The notes beneath the pieces are model-generated. The model saw nothing but the letters and a program-made list of their open reading frames with translations. It did not search any database and was not told the origin of the DNA. Positions 1 through 8,111 of a DNA stretch of 37,436 nt are shown piece by piece; within the stretch, counting starts at the first letter, position 1; the number at the start of each line of letters is the position of its first letter. The DNA lies in NCBI GenBank assembly GCA_964401455.1, contig CAYNYI010000012.1, positions 1 to 37,436 of the forward strand, written 5' to 3'. The DNA comes from CAYNYI01 sp964401455. Lineage in GTDB: Bacteria; Fibrobacterota; OXYB2-FULL-49-7; CAYNYI01. The position numbers and the translations under genes were made by a program.

Positions 1-338
1 AAAAAAGAAATGCCCGAAAAAATGATGCCCTGCCATAGCGCACGGCCGATTTTGCGGTCAAGTTTCGCGCCGTGCATATGCGAAATAATAGTAGCGGTGT
101 ATTCTCCGGTACCCATAAAAAAACAGATCAGATTGAAAGCCAGCACCGAAGCGGGAACGCAGGCAGCCAGGGCAAGAGGGCTGTATTGAGACAGAAAGAC
201 CCGGTCGGTAAATGTAAGAACTGTATGGGAGGCTGTCGAGGCTATAAGAGGAAGGGCGACTCTGATAATTTCCTTCAGGCCGCCCTCGCCGTCCAACGTT
301 TTTTTAACCGTTCGGGAAATCAAAGTAACGCTCGGCAT
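1..338 (-). CDS. MATE-family efflux transporter, N-terminal part (runs off window)
   Basis: Only the first ~112 codons are present. The gene reads leftward and leaves the window at position 1. The translation starts MPSVTLISRTVKKTL and continues into a first membrane helix with IIRVALPLIASTASHTVLTF, then TDRVFLSQYSPLALAACVPA and a second helix. This is the N-terminal pattern of multidrug and toxic compound extrusion (MATE) antiporters, which export cationic compounds across the inner membrane in exchange for Na+ or H+. The ATG at 338-336 lies inside uxaC and gives a 35-base overlap, which suggests translational coupling. No clear Shine-Dalgarno is seen, and a TTG at 323-321 is an alternative start. 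The substrate cannot be told. The link with uxaC may be only positional. Confidence 0.75.
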   Translation of the reverse strand, partial: MPSVTLISRTVKKTLDGEGGLKEIIRVALPLIASTASHTVLTFTDRVFLSQYSPLALAACVPASVLAFNLICFFMGTGEYTATIISHMHGAKLDRKIGRALWQGIIFSGISF

Positions 339-1722
339 TATTAAAGCATATATCTTTCACCATATTGCCGAGAAGATCCATATCTTTCGGGATCAGACCG
401 TCTTCCGCGTCTTTACCGAGTATATTACACAGTATTCTTCGGAAATACTCATGTCTGGGGAAAGAAAGAAAACTTCTGGAGTCTGTAAGCATTCCCACAA
501 ATCTGCTCAAAAGTCCGAGGTTGGACAAGGCGTCTATCTGTCTTTCCATTCCGTTTTTTTGGTCCAAAAACCACCAACCGCTGCCGAGCTGGATTTTTCC
601 GGGAATACTTCCATCCTGAAAATTACCGAGCATAGTGGCGAGGACTTCGTTGTCTTTGGGATTCAGGTTGTACAATATTGTTTTGGGGAGGCTGTTCCTG
701 GATTCAAGATTGTCCATGAAATTCGAAAGAGGTTCGGCAACGGGATAGTCTCCTATTGAGTCAAATCCGCTGTCCGGACCGAGGGTCTCAAACATCTTTG
801 TGTTGTTATTGCGCATGGCCCCCAGATGAAGTTGCATTGTCCAGCCTTTTTCGGCTATCATCAGACCGCATTCAAACAATACCGCGGATTTGAATTTCTT
901 TTCTTCTTCAGCGGAAATAAACTCTTCAGAGAACGCCTTCGAGAGAATTGAGTCAATTTCTGTTTCTGTGTAATCCTCGGAATATACAGTTTCAAGGCCG
1001 TGGTCTGAAATCCTGCAGCCGTTGTCGTGAAAAAACTGCTGGCGTTTGCGCAGAGCTTCTACTAGGTCCTTAAAATATCTGATCTCAATGCCGGCAGATT
1101 TCCCGAGTTTTCTCAGATATTCAGTAAATTCAGGCCCGTTTTCTATTTTCATTGCCTTATCGGGTCTGAATGTGGGAAATACTGCTGTACCGGTTTTTCC
1201 TGATTTCTTTATCTGAATATGGAATTCCAGATTGTCGGCGGGGTCATCGGTCGTACAGACAGCTTTTACTTTGAAATGTTCAAGAAGTCCGTTGGGGGAA
1301 AATGCGTCCTCGCGGAGTTTTTCATTACATTTCTCATAAATCTCATCCGCCGTCTCCGGGCAGAGAACTTTGTCGGTAATTCCGAAAGGGTCGCGGAGTT
1401 CGAGGTGTGTCCAGTGATAAAGGGGGTTTCTGAGGGTATAAGGTACTGTCTTTGCCCAGGCTCTGAATTTTTCCTGATCAGAGGCGTCTCCGGTACAGTA
1501 CTTTTCATTTACTCCGTTGGAACGCATTGCACGCCATTTGTAATGATCTCCGCCGAGCCAGATCTCGGATAGGTTTCTGAATTTATTATTGTCAGCGATC
1601 CTCGAAGGTGGAAGATGGCAGTGATAGTCGATTATCGGCATTTCTTCCGCATAATCATGATATAGTTTTACCGCGGTTTTGTTCTGAAGAAGGAAGTCGG
1701 GAGTTAAAAAGCCTTTTCCCAT
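304..1722 (-). CDS. uxaC: Glucuronate (uronate) isomerase
   Basis: This enzyme interconverts D-glucuronate with D-fructuronate and D-galacturonate with D-tagaturonate (EC 5.3.1.12), the first step of hexuronate catabolism in the cytoplasm. The 472-residue length is normal for the family. The N-terminal PIIDYHCHLPP carries the metal-binding HxH (His34 and His36) of this amidohydrolase-superfamily enzyme. Other family blocks are YHWTHLELRDPFGI, GWTMQLHLGAMRNNN and GSGWWFLDQKNGMERQ. The ATG at 1722 is preceded on the minus strand by AAAGGA. The MATE gene overlaps its 3' end. No uxaB, uxuA or kdgK is in the window, so the rest of the pathway must lie elsewhere. Confidence 0.95.
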   Translation of the reverse strand: MGKGFLTPDFLLQNKTAVKLYHDYAEEMPIIDYHCHLPPSRIADNNKFRNLSEIWLGGDHYKWRAMRSNGVNEKYCTGDASDQEKFRAWAKTVPYTLRNPLYHWTHLELRDPFGITDKVLCPETADEIYEKCNEKLREDAFSPNGLLEHFKVKAVCTTDDPADNLEFHIQIKKSGKTGTAVFPTFRPDKAMKIENGPEFTEYLRKLGKSAGIEIRYFKDLVEALRKRQQFFHDNGCRISDHGLETVYSEDYTETEIDSILSKAFSEEFISAEEEKKFKSAVLFECGLMIAEKGWTMQLHLGAMRNNNTKMFETLGPDSGFDSIGDYPVAEPLSNFMDNLESRNSLPKTILYNLNPKDNEVLATMLGNFQDGSIPGKIQLGSGWWFLDQKNGMERQIDALSNLGLLSRFVGMLTDSRSFLSFPRHEYFRRILCNILGKDAEDGLIPKDMDLLGNMVKDICFNNAERYFDFPNG

Positions 1723-1760
1723 AGTGTGTCCTTTCTTTTTCTGTTTTAAATTACCGAACT

Positions 1761-1790
1761 AAAATACAATAAATAAACTTCTGCTGGCAA
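1761..1790 (-). promoter_or_regulatory. Candidate sigma-70 promoter of uxaC
   Basis: On the minus strand a TTGCCA (-35, plus-strand 1785-1790) is followed after 18 bases by TATTTT (-10, 1761-1766), about 40 bases upstream of the uxaC ATG. The -35 differs from consensus at one base. This is motif reading only. Confidence 0.35.
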
Positions 1791-1867
1791 TGCTTCTCTA
1801 ATTATTTGATTTGAAATGCTATTATTATTTAGTTTATTCCCGCTAACTGAAAAATCGGAGAAACAGA

Positions 1868-2422
1868 TTGGATTCTTCTTTGTTGTGGGCCGGTATTATT
1901 CCGGTAATACTTTTTATCGTTCTTGATTCAATAGCTTCCAGAAAAGCAGCTGTTTATTCTGCTGTGGTTTTCGCGGTTCTTGAAACGGTTTTTACCTTTG
2001 TCAAATTCGGGAGGCCGGACGAAATCACTCTGTTGTCCGGCATTCTCATTATTGTGCTGGGGTATTTTACTCTCAAAAAAGAAGACAACAGATATTTTCT
2101 TATGCAGCCTGTGGTTCTGGGCGTTTTTACCGCGGCTGTGTTTTTCTTTTTTTATTATGTGCTTGATAAGCCGCTATTGAACTATCTTTTTTATAAATAT
2201 GATCTTGAAAAAATATACGGTGTGGCAATTCCGGAACGTCCGCTTGAAATATTGTCCCGGGATATGGGATTCTGGTTTCTCTTGCATGCCGGCATTCTCT
2301 ATTATGCTGCGGTAAGGCTGGGTAAATGGTGGTGGGCAGCTATCAGAGTGCCGGGATTATATATATTATTGATAGTTGCTTTATACATGGAAAAAATTCT
2401 TTTTATGAGAGGTATTACATGA
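1868..2422 (+). CDS. Integral membrane protein, intracellular septation protein A (IspZ/YciB)-like
   Basis: The product has 184 residues and several hydrophobic helices: near the N-terminus, ~50-70, ~80-100 and two in the last third. The order of elements resembles the YciB/IspZ septation-protein family: a helix with a charged turn, then FGRPDEITLLSGILIIVLG, then a KKEDNRYFLMQPVVLG block, then an aromatic helix FFFFYYVLDKPLLNYLF. That family is linked to cell-envelope integrity and septation, with no known enzymatic activity. The start is TTG 1868 with GGAG seven bases upstream. The stop overlaps the nfeD ATG by four bases (ATGA), so the two are probably co-translated. The assignment is by general pattern and is moderate; it could be an unrelated small membrane protein. 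Confidence 0.5.
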   Translation: MDSSLLWAGIIPVILFIVLDSIASRKAAVYSAVVFAVLETVFTFVKFGRPDEITLLSGILIIVLGYFTLKKEDNRYFLMQPVVLGVFTAAVFFFFYYVLDKPLLNYLFYKYDLEKIYGVAIPERPLEILSRDMGFWFLLHAGILYYAAVRLGKWWWAAIRVPGLYILLIVALYMEKILFMRGIT

Positions 2423-3834
2423 AAGCTGTTTTGTTTTCGCTGGTTCTGATTTTAAAAGCCGGAACTGTATATTCAGGCAGCAGCGCCGCGGTAATCCCTC
2501 TTGAGGGAGAAGTGCAGCCCGGGTTGGCCCGATTCATTGAACGGGCTACGGCTGAGGCTCTGGACAGCGGGTTTACTCATATTTTTTATGAGATTAATAC
2601 CTTTGGTGGCAGAGTTGACGCCGCTTTTGATATATCCGAAATTATTACCGCAGTTCCCGAAAGCATCACAACGGTTGCTTTTGTTAAAGAAAAAGCCATT
2701 TCCGCCGGCGCGCTTATCGCGTTGTCATGCTCTGATCTCATAATGATGCCTCATACTACTCTCGGGGACTGCGCCCCTATTATTCAGGGCAGGGAAGGCC
2801 CGAAGATGCTTGGTGAAAAGTTCCAGTCGCCCCTGCGAGCCCGTTTCAGAGCTGTTGCCGTAAGAAACGGTTATCCGCAGAGACTCGCAGAAGCCATGGT
2901 GACTCCGGAGATCGAAGTTTTAAAAATAACCGAGAATGGAAAAGACTCTTATTTATTCAGGCATGAATACGATGAGTTGTCGAAAGAAAGAAAAAACGGT
3001 ATTGATGAGAAGAAGACTGTTGTCAGAGAAGGAGAGTTGTTGACTATAAACGCCGCTGAGGCACTTTCTCTGGGATTTTCGGAAATTACCGCCGATAATT
3101 TTGAGGAAGCCTCAGATTATTATTCTCTGATACCGGGCAAACGATTCGGACGCCGCGTTTCGGAAAGAATTCTGATATTTCTCAATTCAATCGCTCCTTT
3201 TCTGATGCTCGCCGGTTTAGCAGGTGTGTATATGGAGCTGAAAACACCGGGTCTCGGTCTTTTTGGAGCGCTCGGCGCCGCCGCTTTTCTTCTCCTCTTT
3301 ATTACCAAACACTGGGCCGGTCTTGCCGATAACTTAGAGCTTGTTCTGTTTATATGCGGGGCGCTTTTGCTGGCCGCCGAAATATTTTTAATTCCCGGTT
3401 TCGGCTTAGCCGGAGCCGGAGGAATAATATTTATCTTTGCGGCTCTTCTTCTTTCTCTGCAGGACTTTGTTTTCCCGGAACTGCCCTGGCAGAAAGATAT
3501 TATGGCGGACAATTTTAAAACGGTTTCCGTTGTGTTTCTTCTTTCTCTTCCTGTTCTTATTGCGGTCCTTGCTTCCGGGCGGATTATCGCTTCTTCTCCG
3601 GTTGCTCATAAAGGAAGCGCTGAAGGCTTTTCAAGTTTTGCAAAAAACGCTGCGGTTCCCGGCGCAAAAGGAAAGTCGATTACACCTCTTCGACCTTCGG
3701 GTTCAGCAGTTATCGAGGGTGAGAGAGTAAATGTAACCGCTCTTGATGAATATATTCCCGTTGATTCGGATATTACCGTTTCGGAGATACGGGGAGGGAC
3801 TGTAATTGTTGCAAAGGGAAAAAAAGATGCCTGA
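2419..3834 (+). CDS. nfeD: NfeD-family membrane-bound ClpP-class serine protease
   Basis: This 471-residue protein combines a signal sequence (residues ~1-20), a ClpP/SppA-like protease domain (~24-230), four or five membrane helices (~235-395) and a C-terminal NfeD OB-fold (~410-471, ending GSAVIEGERVNVTAL...IVAKGKK). The protease domain shows EINTFGGRVDAAFDIS and the nucleophile motif KAISAGALIAL with Ser95. A lysine near 129-134 is a candidate general base, by analogy with archaeal 1510-N. Members cut membrane proteins such as stomatin and act in membrane quality control. The ATG at 2419 was chosen because it starts the signal peptide and overlaps the previous stop; an upstream in-frame GTG extension lacks sense. 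No stomatin/SPFH gene (the usual partner) follows. The end overlaps ispE by eight bases. Confidence 0.88.
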   Translation: MKAVLFSLVLILKAGTVYSGSSAAVIPLEGEVQPGLARFIERATAEALDSGFTHIFYEINTFGGRVDAAFDISEIITAVPESITTVAFVKEKAISAGALIALSCSDLIMMPHTTLGDCAPIIQGREGPKMLGEKFQSPLRARFRAVAVRNGYPQRLAEAMVTPEIEVLKITENGKDSYLFRHEYDELSKERKNGIDEKKTVVREGELLTINAAEALSLGFSEITADNFEEASDYYSLIPGKRFGRRVSERILIFLNSIAPFLMLAGLAGVYMELKTPGLGLFGALGAAAFLLLFITKHWAGLADNLELVLFICGALLLAAEIFLIPGFGLAGAGGIIFIFAALLLSLQDFVFPELPWQKDIMADNFKTVSVVFLLSLPVLIAVLASGRIIASSPVAHKGSAEGFSSFAKNAAVPGAKGKSITPLRPSGSAVIEGERVNVTALDEYIPVDSDITVSEIRGGTVIVAKGKKDA

Positions 3835-4687
3835 ACCGATAAAAGAGCTTTCTCCCGCAAAAATTAATCTTTTTCTCAGGGTCGGCGGAAAACGGAGGGA
3901 TGGTTTTCATGAGATAGAGACAGTATTTCATTCCACGGACCTATGTGATGAAGTCTTTATTTCGGAATGCGACGGAATATCTGTCAGATGCGGTTATCCG
4001 GGAGTGCCTGACGGAAAGGAAAACCTTGCGTACAAGGCGGCAGAAGTTCTGCGTAATAAGACAGGATGCGTAAAAGGAGCGTTAATAGATATAAAAAAGG
4101 TCATTCCTCCGGGAGGCGGTCTTGCCGGAGGCAGTGGTAATGCCGCAGCGGTTCTCCGGGGGCTGAACAGGCTCTGGGAAACAGGCCTCTCCGAAAAAGA
4201 AATTATGAAAATTGCTGAAGGTCTTGGTTCGGATGTGTCTTTCTGCGTAAAAAACGGAGCGGCTTTCGGCACCGGAAGAGGAGAAATCCTCGAATTCCGG
4301 CCCGTCTTGCGGGATGTTTATTTTATTATTGTTTGTCCGGGAATATTTGTTTCCACTGCCTGGGCTTATAATCAATTAACATTATCATTGACTGAAGGGG
4401 TGAAAAAGATTAATTTTAGGGGTCGGTATCAGTCCGCTGTTGATGATCCGTTTAAATTAACGGCTCTTTTATATAATGATTTTGAAAAAACGGTATTTAA
4501 CAGATATCCGCAGATTGCCCGGGTTAAAGACATAATAAATGGATTTGATCCGATAGGTGCCCTGATGTCGGGTAGCGGTTCATCTGTATTCGGTGTGTTC
4601 AGCAATAAAGAAAAAGCAGCTGCAGCTGCAGCATTTCTTTCAAAAGACTACCCCGATACCTTTTTAACAGAACCACGCTCTCATTAA
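3827..4687 (+). CDS. ispE: 4-diphosphocytidyl-2-C-methyl-D-erythritol kinase
   Basis: IspE phosphorylates 4-diphosphocytidyl-2-C-methyl-D-erythritol with ATP (EC 2.7.1.148), step four of the MEP isoprenoid pathway. The 286-residue protein opens with the family motif SPAKINLFLRV (catalytic-region Lys12). It carries the GHMP-kinase glycine-rich ATP loop PPGGGLAGGSGNAAA (~94-108), SDVSF with Asp136, and the C-terminal ALMSGSGSSVFG motif. The loop reads GLAGGSGNAA where GLGGGSSDAA is more usual, a mild variation. The ATG at 3827 has AAAGGG upstream and overlaps the nfeD stop. In many bacteria ispE lies just upstream of spoVG or prs, and spoVG follows here. Confidence 0.95.
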   Translation: MPEPIKELSPAKINLFLRVGGKRRDGFHEIETVFHSTDLCDEVFISECDGISVRCGYPGVPDGKENLAYKAAEVLRNKTGCVKGALIDIKKVIPPGGGLAGGSGNAAAVLRGLNRLWETGLSEKEIMKIAEGLGSDVSFCVKNGAAFGTGRGEILEFRPVLRDVYFIIVCPGIFVSTAWAYNQLTLSLTEGVKKINFRGRYQSAVDDPFKLTALLYNDFEKTVFNRYPQIARVKDIINGFDPIGALMSGSGSSVFGVFSNKEKAAAAAAFLSKDYPDTFLTEPRSH

Positions 4688-4711
4688 AATATATAACATC
4701 AGGAGGACATT

Positions 4712-5025
4712 GTGCAGATCACCGAAGTCAAGGTAACATTACGGGACGAGGATAAGCTAAAAGCCTTTGCCAGCATAACTTTTGACGACGCTTTTGTTAT
4801 CAGGGGGCTGAAGGTTATTAGCGGTTCTAAGGTTATTTTGTCTCAATGCCGAGTAAAAAGGGCAAAGACGGAAAATACCATGACATCGCGCACCCGATTA
4901 ATAATGAGATGAGAAAGTCTCTTGAGGAAAGCATTCTTCAGGAATACGAAAGACTCATAAACAGCGGAGAAGTCCCTGATACGGAAAACGGGGAGGAAAA
5001 CAACCGGGAAAGCCCCGAAGATTAA
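4712..5025 (+). CDS. spoVG: SpoVG-family RNA/DNA-binding regulator, interrupted by a one-base frameshift
   Basis: The GTG start at 4712 follows a perfect AGGAGG (4701-4706). The first ~40 codons read as SpoVG (MQITEVKVTL...AFASITFDDAFVIRGLKVISGSK). After TCT AAG near 4831 this frame is nonsense and stops at 4912. One frame over, the family continues at once with GYFVSMPSKKGKDGKYHDIA, then HPINNEMRKSLEESILQEYE, ending PED at 5025. Adding one G to the AAGG at 4829-4832 restores a normal 105-residue SpoVG. Both halves keep the family sequence, so this is either a very recent mutation, a homopolymer sequencing error, or a slippage event. SpoVG is a small nucleic-acid-binding protein that affects septation and many post-transcriptional targets. 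Confidence 0.85.
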
Positions 5026-5041
5026 CAGCAGGAACCAGGAT

Positions 5042-5113
5042 TGGGGCGTCGTCAAGTGGTAAGACACATGGTTTTGGTCCATGTATTCGGAGGTTCGAAT
5101 CCTTCCGCCCCAG
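5042..5113 (+). tRNA. tRNA-Gln (anticodon TTG)
   Basis: The acceptor strands TGGGGCG and CGCCCCA pair fully. The D arm (GTCAAGTGGTAAGAC), the anticodon stem CATGG/CCATG around loop TTTTGGT, and the T arm GGAGGTTCGAATCCTTCC are all present. The anticodon at positions 34-36 of the tRNA is TTG, so it reads CAA glutamine codons. The 3' CCA is not encoded. It sits between spoVG and rplY in the same direction. Confidence 0.96.
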
Positions 5114-5152
5114 ATTTGAAATAAACCGGAACGCCGGAATAAAATATAGATT

Positions 5153-5181
5153 TTGACAACAACAGCCAATAATAGCATAGT
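5153..5181 (+). promoter_or_regulatory. Weak candidate promoter upstream of rplY
   Basis: A perfect TTGACA at 5153-5158 lies between tRNA-Gln and rplY. A poor -10 (CATAGT at 5176-5181) follows after 17 bases. It is reported because the -35 is exact; the -10 is weak. Confidence 0.25.
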
Positions 5182-5205
5182 GAAATAGAAAGACAGGAGC
5201 ATCAA

Positions 5206-5880
5206 ATGCAGGAACTTAGTCTTAAAGCAAGGCGTCGCGACGGAAGAGGCAAGAGTTATTGCCGTAAAATTAAAAGTGAGGGCCGTATTCCCGGCGTGTA
5301 TTACGGCAATAAACAGGAAAATATTCCGATTGAATTCGAATCAACCGATATTCGGGCTATTATGCGTTCGAAAAATATTGAAACGGTTATTTTTGATATA
5401 GCGGTAAAGGATGACGAAAAGTCTCCTTATAAGGCGATAATAAAGGAAATGCAGTGGCATCCTTATAAAGATGCGATTGAGCATATCGACTTTACCCATA
5501 TTGATATGAATATTCCTGTCAGGATGGATATGCATGTAACACTAAAAGGCCAGCCCACGGGAGTTAAAAATGCCGGAGGAATACTTCAGCAGATGACAAG
5601 ACTTATAACCATTGAGTGTCTGCCCGCTGATATACCAGAGGAGATTGAAATTGATATTTCCGGGCTTGATATCGGTGATTCTGTACATGTCAGAGATCTT
5701 GAGCTGTTTGATAAAGATAAAGTTACCGTCATGACTTCGCCTGACGAAGTTCTGGCGGTTGTTACCGCGCCCAAGAAGGAAGAGGAACCTTCCGGAGCTG
5801 AAGGCGAAGAGGGTGAAGAGGGGGCTGACGCGGCTGAAGGCGGTGCCGATGAAAAGGCTGTTGAAGAAAAAAGCGAATAA
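5206..5880 (+). CDS. rplY: 50S ribosomal protein L25/general stress protein Ctc
   Basis: L25 binds 5S rRNA in the large subunit. At 224 residues this is the long CTC form: an N-terminal L25 domain (~1-95, with GRGKSYCRKIKSEGRIPGVY and a KEMQWHPYKDAIEHIDF block) followed by a TL5-type C-terminal beta domain (~96-190). A low-complexity acidic tail of Glu, Gly and Ala ends in KAVEEKSE. The ATG at 5206 has AGGAG upstream. It is followed directly by pth, the usual pairing of these genes in many phyla. Confidence 0.95.
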   Translation: MQELSLKARRRDGRGKSYCRKIKSEGRIPGVYYGNKQENIPIEFESTDIRAIMRSKNIETVIFDIAVKDDEKSPYKAIIKEMQWHPYKDAIEHIDFTHIDMNIPVRMDMHVTLKGQPTGVKNAGGILQQMTRLITIECLPADIPEEIEIDISGLDIGDSVHVRDLELFDKDKVTVMTSPDEVLAVVTAPKKEEEPSGAEGEEGEEGADAAEGGADEKAVEEKSE

Positions 5881-5895
5881 TTGCCCGGTCCCGAT

Positions 5896-6468
5896 ATGAT
5901 CAGGGCTTTTGTCGGCCTCGGAAATCCGGGGAAAAAATATAGTGAAACCAGGCATAATATCGGTTTTGCCGTTTGTAGGGAACTTTCCGGCAGGTGTCCG
6001 GATATTAAAGAATCCAAGGCTAAAAAGTTCCTTCTTGGAGAGGGCAGGCTTGGCGGAACGACGCTTTTGTTTGTTTATCCGGGCACTTATATGAACGAAA
6101 GCGGAAGCGCGGTGCTGAGCCTCATGACTTCCCGCAGAATAGCTCTTTCCGAGATAATAGTCGTTCACGACGATATTCACATACCGTTTGGAATGATAAG
6201 AATGAAAAGAGGAGGGGGTACCGGAGGGCACAACGGCATTTCCTCTGTAATCAGGACTGTAGGTCCGGATTTCGCGCGCCTTAAAATTGGAGTGGGCTCG
6301 GATTTCCCTGATGGCCGCCAATCCGAATATGTTCTCGGAAAATTCAAAAAGAAGGAAAGGGAGACCCTCCCCCTTCTACTGGAAACCGCGGCTGATGCGC
6401 TTCTGGAATGTGCGAGCGGTGGATTGGACGGTGCCATGGAAAAGTACAACAATCGGAACGTGTTGTAA
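5896..6468 (+). CDS. pth: Peptidyl-tRNA hydrolase
   Basis: Pth releases peptides from prematurely dropped peptidyl-tRNAs (EC 3.1.1.29) so the tRNA can be recycled. The 190-residue length is typical. Family residues are visible: FVGLGNPGKKY with Asn10, TRHNIGF with catalytic His20, PGTYMNESG, VVHDDIHIPFG with the aspartate near 93, and GGGTGGHNGISS with His113. The ATG at 5896 gives the normal start (MIRAFVGLGNPG). A TTG at 5881, touching the rplY stop, would add five residues and is an alternative. Neither has a convincing ribosome site, so translation is probably coupled to rplY. Confidence 0.95.
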   Translation: MIRAFVGLGNPGKKYSETRHNIGFAVCRELSGRCPDIKESKAKKFLLGEGRLGGTTLLFVYPGTYMNESGSAVLSLMTSRRIALSEIIVVHDDIHIPFGMIRMKRGGGTGGHNGISSVIRTVGPDFARLKIGVGSDFPDGRQSEYVLGKFKKKERETLPLLLETAADALLECASGGLDGAMEKYNNRNVL

Positions 6469-6490
6469 TATAAAAAATTTTATCAACCTG

Positions 6491-6516
6491 CTTCCCGTTT
6501 AACTGCTGACGGGAAG
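6491..6516 (+). promoter_or_regulatory. Hairpin in the rpsF leader (possible autoregulatory element)
   Basis: CTTCCCGT (6491-6498) and ACGGGAAG (6509-6516) form a perfect 8-bp stem with a 10-base loop, 23 bases before the rpsF ATG. No U-tract follows, so it is not an intrinsic terminator. S6:S18 complexes autoregulate rpsF operons through leader hairpins in many bacteria. The CCG needed for that motif occurs here only near the Shine-Dalgarno (GACCGGAGG), so the assignment is tentative. Confidence 0.3.
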
Positions 6517-6539
6517 ACACAAAAAGACCGGAGGTTTTT

Positions 6540-6845
6540 ATGCAGAGTTATGAGACAATGGTTGTCTATGATTCTCTTATCGGAGAAGACGGTGTAAACA
6601 AAGAAGCCGGAAACTTCGAGGATTTCATCAAATCCAGCGGATGTACACACGAATCAACAGAGCGCATCGGTAAAAGGAAGCTTGCCTACCAGATAAAAAA
6701 AAGAAGTCACGGCGACTATGTTCTTTTTTATCATAAATCCAAAAAGGATTTTATCGGTGAAATAGAAAAACAGTTCAAATACAACGATAAAATTTTGCGC
6801 TACCTCACTGTAAAGAGTATTGAGGAGACGGAAGAAGTTGCCTGA
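6540..6845 (+). CDS. rpsF: 30S ribosomal protein S6
   Basis: S6 binds S18 and the central domain of 16S rRNA. The 101-residue protein begins MQSYETMVVYDS and contains the family elements RIGKRKLAYQIKKRSHGDYV and NDKILRYLTVK. The ATG at 6540 follows CCGGAGG. It heads the classical rpsF-ssb-rpsR-rplI cluster, and its 3' end overlaps the ssb start. Confidence 0.97.
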   Translation: MQSYETMVVYDSLIGEDGVNKEAGNFEDFIKSSGCTHESTERIGKRKLAYQIKKRSHGDYVLFYHKSKKDFIGEIEKQFKYNDKILRYLTVKSIEETEEVA

Positions 6846-7245
6846 ACGTAAGCTACCCGCTTTAAACAAGGTGCTTATTGTAGGTAACCTTACAAAAGAA
6901 CCTGAGCTGCGTCAAACAGGGACGGGTACTCCTGTTGCCAATTTCAGGATAGCTTCAAGTCGGCGCTTCAGGGGAAGCAGCGGCGAATGGAAAGAAGAGG
7001 TCTGCTATATCGGCGTGGTTTCCTGGCAGAAACTGGCTGAAAACTGCGCATCACACCTTAAAAAAGGCAGCGCCGTTCTCGTTGAGGGTGAGCTCCAGAG
7101 CCGTTCATGGGAAACAGAAGACGGTTCGAAAAGAAGCACCATAGAAATCCATGCACATAAGGTTCAGTTTCTGGATAAGAAGCATGAGAAAGATGAAGAC
7201 CAGAATGAAGACGGACCTGATACATTTTATCATGAATTCGAATAA
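6838..7245 (+). CDS. ssb: Single-stranded DNA-binding protein (ribosomal-cluster paralogue)
   Basis: This OB-fold protein contains LNKVLIVGNLTKEPELRQT, TPVANFRIASSRRF and LKKGSAVLVEGELQSRSWE, all standard SSB blocks. The TTG at 6838 gives 135 residues and an eight-base overlap with rpsF, with GGAG at 6824-6827; a TTG at 6820 would add six basic residues. The C-terminus (DEDQNEDGPDTFYHEFE) is acidic but lacks the canonical DDDIPF tip that recruits replication and repair partners. The second ssb at 21795 has that tip. This copy may therefore be a specialised paralogue, which is inference. Confidence 0.9.
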   Translation: MPERKLPALNKVLIVGNLTKEPELRQTGTGTPVANFRIASSRRFRGSSGEWKEEVCYIGVVSWQKLAENCASHLKKGSAVLVEGELQSRSWETEDGSKRSTIEIHAHKVQFLDKKHEKDEDQNEDGPDTFYHEFE

Positions 7246-7280
7246 TTACAGATAAAAAATAAAGAGAAGGAGTTTTTCAG

Positions 7281-7514
7281 ATGATAATGAAGAAAGTCGC
7301 CACCAAAAAGATATGTAAATTTTGTGAGGATAAAATAGATGTCATCGATTATAAAGATGAGAAGAAGCTCGGGAAATTTACTGACGACAGAGGAAAAATA
7401 AATCCCAGAAGGTTCTCCGGAACATGCGCGAAGCATCAAAGGCAGCTAGCAAGAGCAATAAAGAGAGCGAGGCACCTTGCTTTAATGCCGTTTGTTGCCG
7501 AGAATATCAGATAA
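7281..7514 (+). CDS. rpsR: 30S ribosomal protein S18
   Basis: S18 pairs with S6 in the small subunit. The protein has 77 residues. The N-terminal CKFCEDKIDVIDYKD has a Cys12-x2-Cys15 pair, a possible half zinc site as in many zinc-type S18 proteins. It is followed by the conserved DDRGKINPRRFSGTCAKHQR and LARAIKRARHLALMPF. The ATG at 7281 has AAGGAG upstream; an ATG two codons later is a minor alternative. Confidence 0.97.
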   Translation: MIMKKVATKKICKFCEDKIDVIDYKDEKKLGKFTDDRGKINPRRFSGTCAKHQRQLARAIKRARHLALMPFVAENIR

Positions 7515-7558
7515 TCAACTATTTTGAATTGAAAAGCGTTATCCAAGGAGAAATAAAA

Positions 7559-8029
7559 ATGGAAATAATACTTAAAAAAGATATCGAAGGACTCGGAGCT
7601 GCTTTTGATATTGTTAATGTTAAAGATGGTTATGCAAGAAATTATCTGCTTCCCCAGAAATTCGCAACACCTGCCACGGCGGGTGCTGTAAAGAGTATTG
7701 AGAAGGAAAAGGAAAAGTATGCACAGAAGCAGCTTCTTGTTGCGGAAAAAATGAAATCTGTTGCGGAAAAATTAAGTGATACTTCAATCACTATAAGCGC
7801 GAAAGTTTCTGAAGACGAGAAGTTGTTCGGCTCCGTCAGCGGGCAGATGATTTCCGAGAAACTTAAAGACCAGGGCTATGATGTTTTGCGTTCTCAGATT
7901 GTAATTGATGAACCCATTAAGACCCTCGGCATTTACAATGTGAAAGTTAAACTGGGCGGAGGGCTTGAATCCTCAGTAAAAGTCTGGGTTATAAAAGAAG
8001 AATCTGAGGAGACTACGGGAGAAGCCTGA
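7559..8029 (+). CDS. rplI: 50S ribosomal protein L9
   Basis: L9 binds 23S rRNA and helps maintain reading frame. The 156-residue protein begins MEIILKKDIEGLGAAFDIVN with the signature KDGYARNYLLPQKFA (N-domain, ~1-50). A long connecting helix rich in Lys and Glu follows (~50-75), then the C-domain. The ATG at 7559 has AAGGAG at the right spacing; in-frame sequence upstream to 7424 is not conserved. It is the last gene before a strong terminator. Confidence 0.97.
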   Translation: MEIILKKDIEGLGAAFDIVNVKDGYARNYLLPQKFATPATAGAVKSIEKEKEKYAQKQLLVAEKMKSVAEKLSDTSITISAKVSEDEKLFGSVSGQMISEKLKDQGYDVLRSQIVIDEPIKTLGIYNVKVKLGGGLESSVKVWVIKEESEETTGEA

Positions 8030-8052
8030 TTCTGTTGTTTCTGAGGTCTTTG

Positions 8053-8097
8053 AAGGCCGCCGCGCGGTATATCCGCCGGGCGGCCTTTTTTTTTTTT
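8053..8097 (+). terminator. Intrinsic terminator of the ribosomal cluster
   Basis: A GC-rich stem built on AAGGCCGCC and GGCGGCCTT is followed by a run of twelve T. It ends transcription of the rplY/rpsF-rplI genes. Confidence 0.92.
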
Positions 8098-8111
8098 GCG
8101 AAGGATAATAT

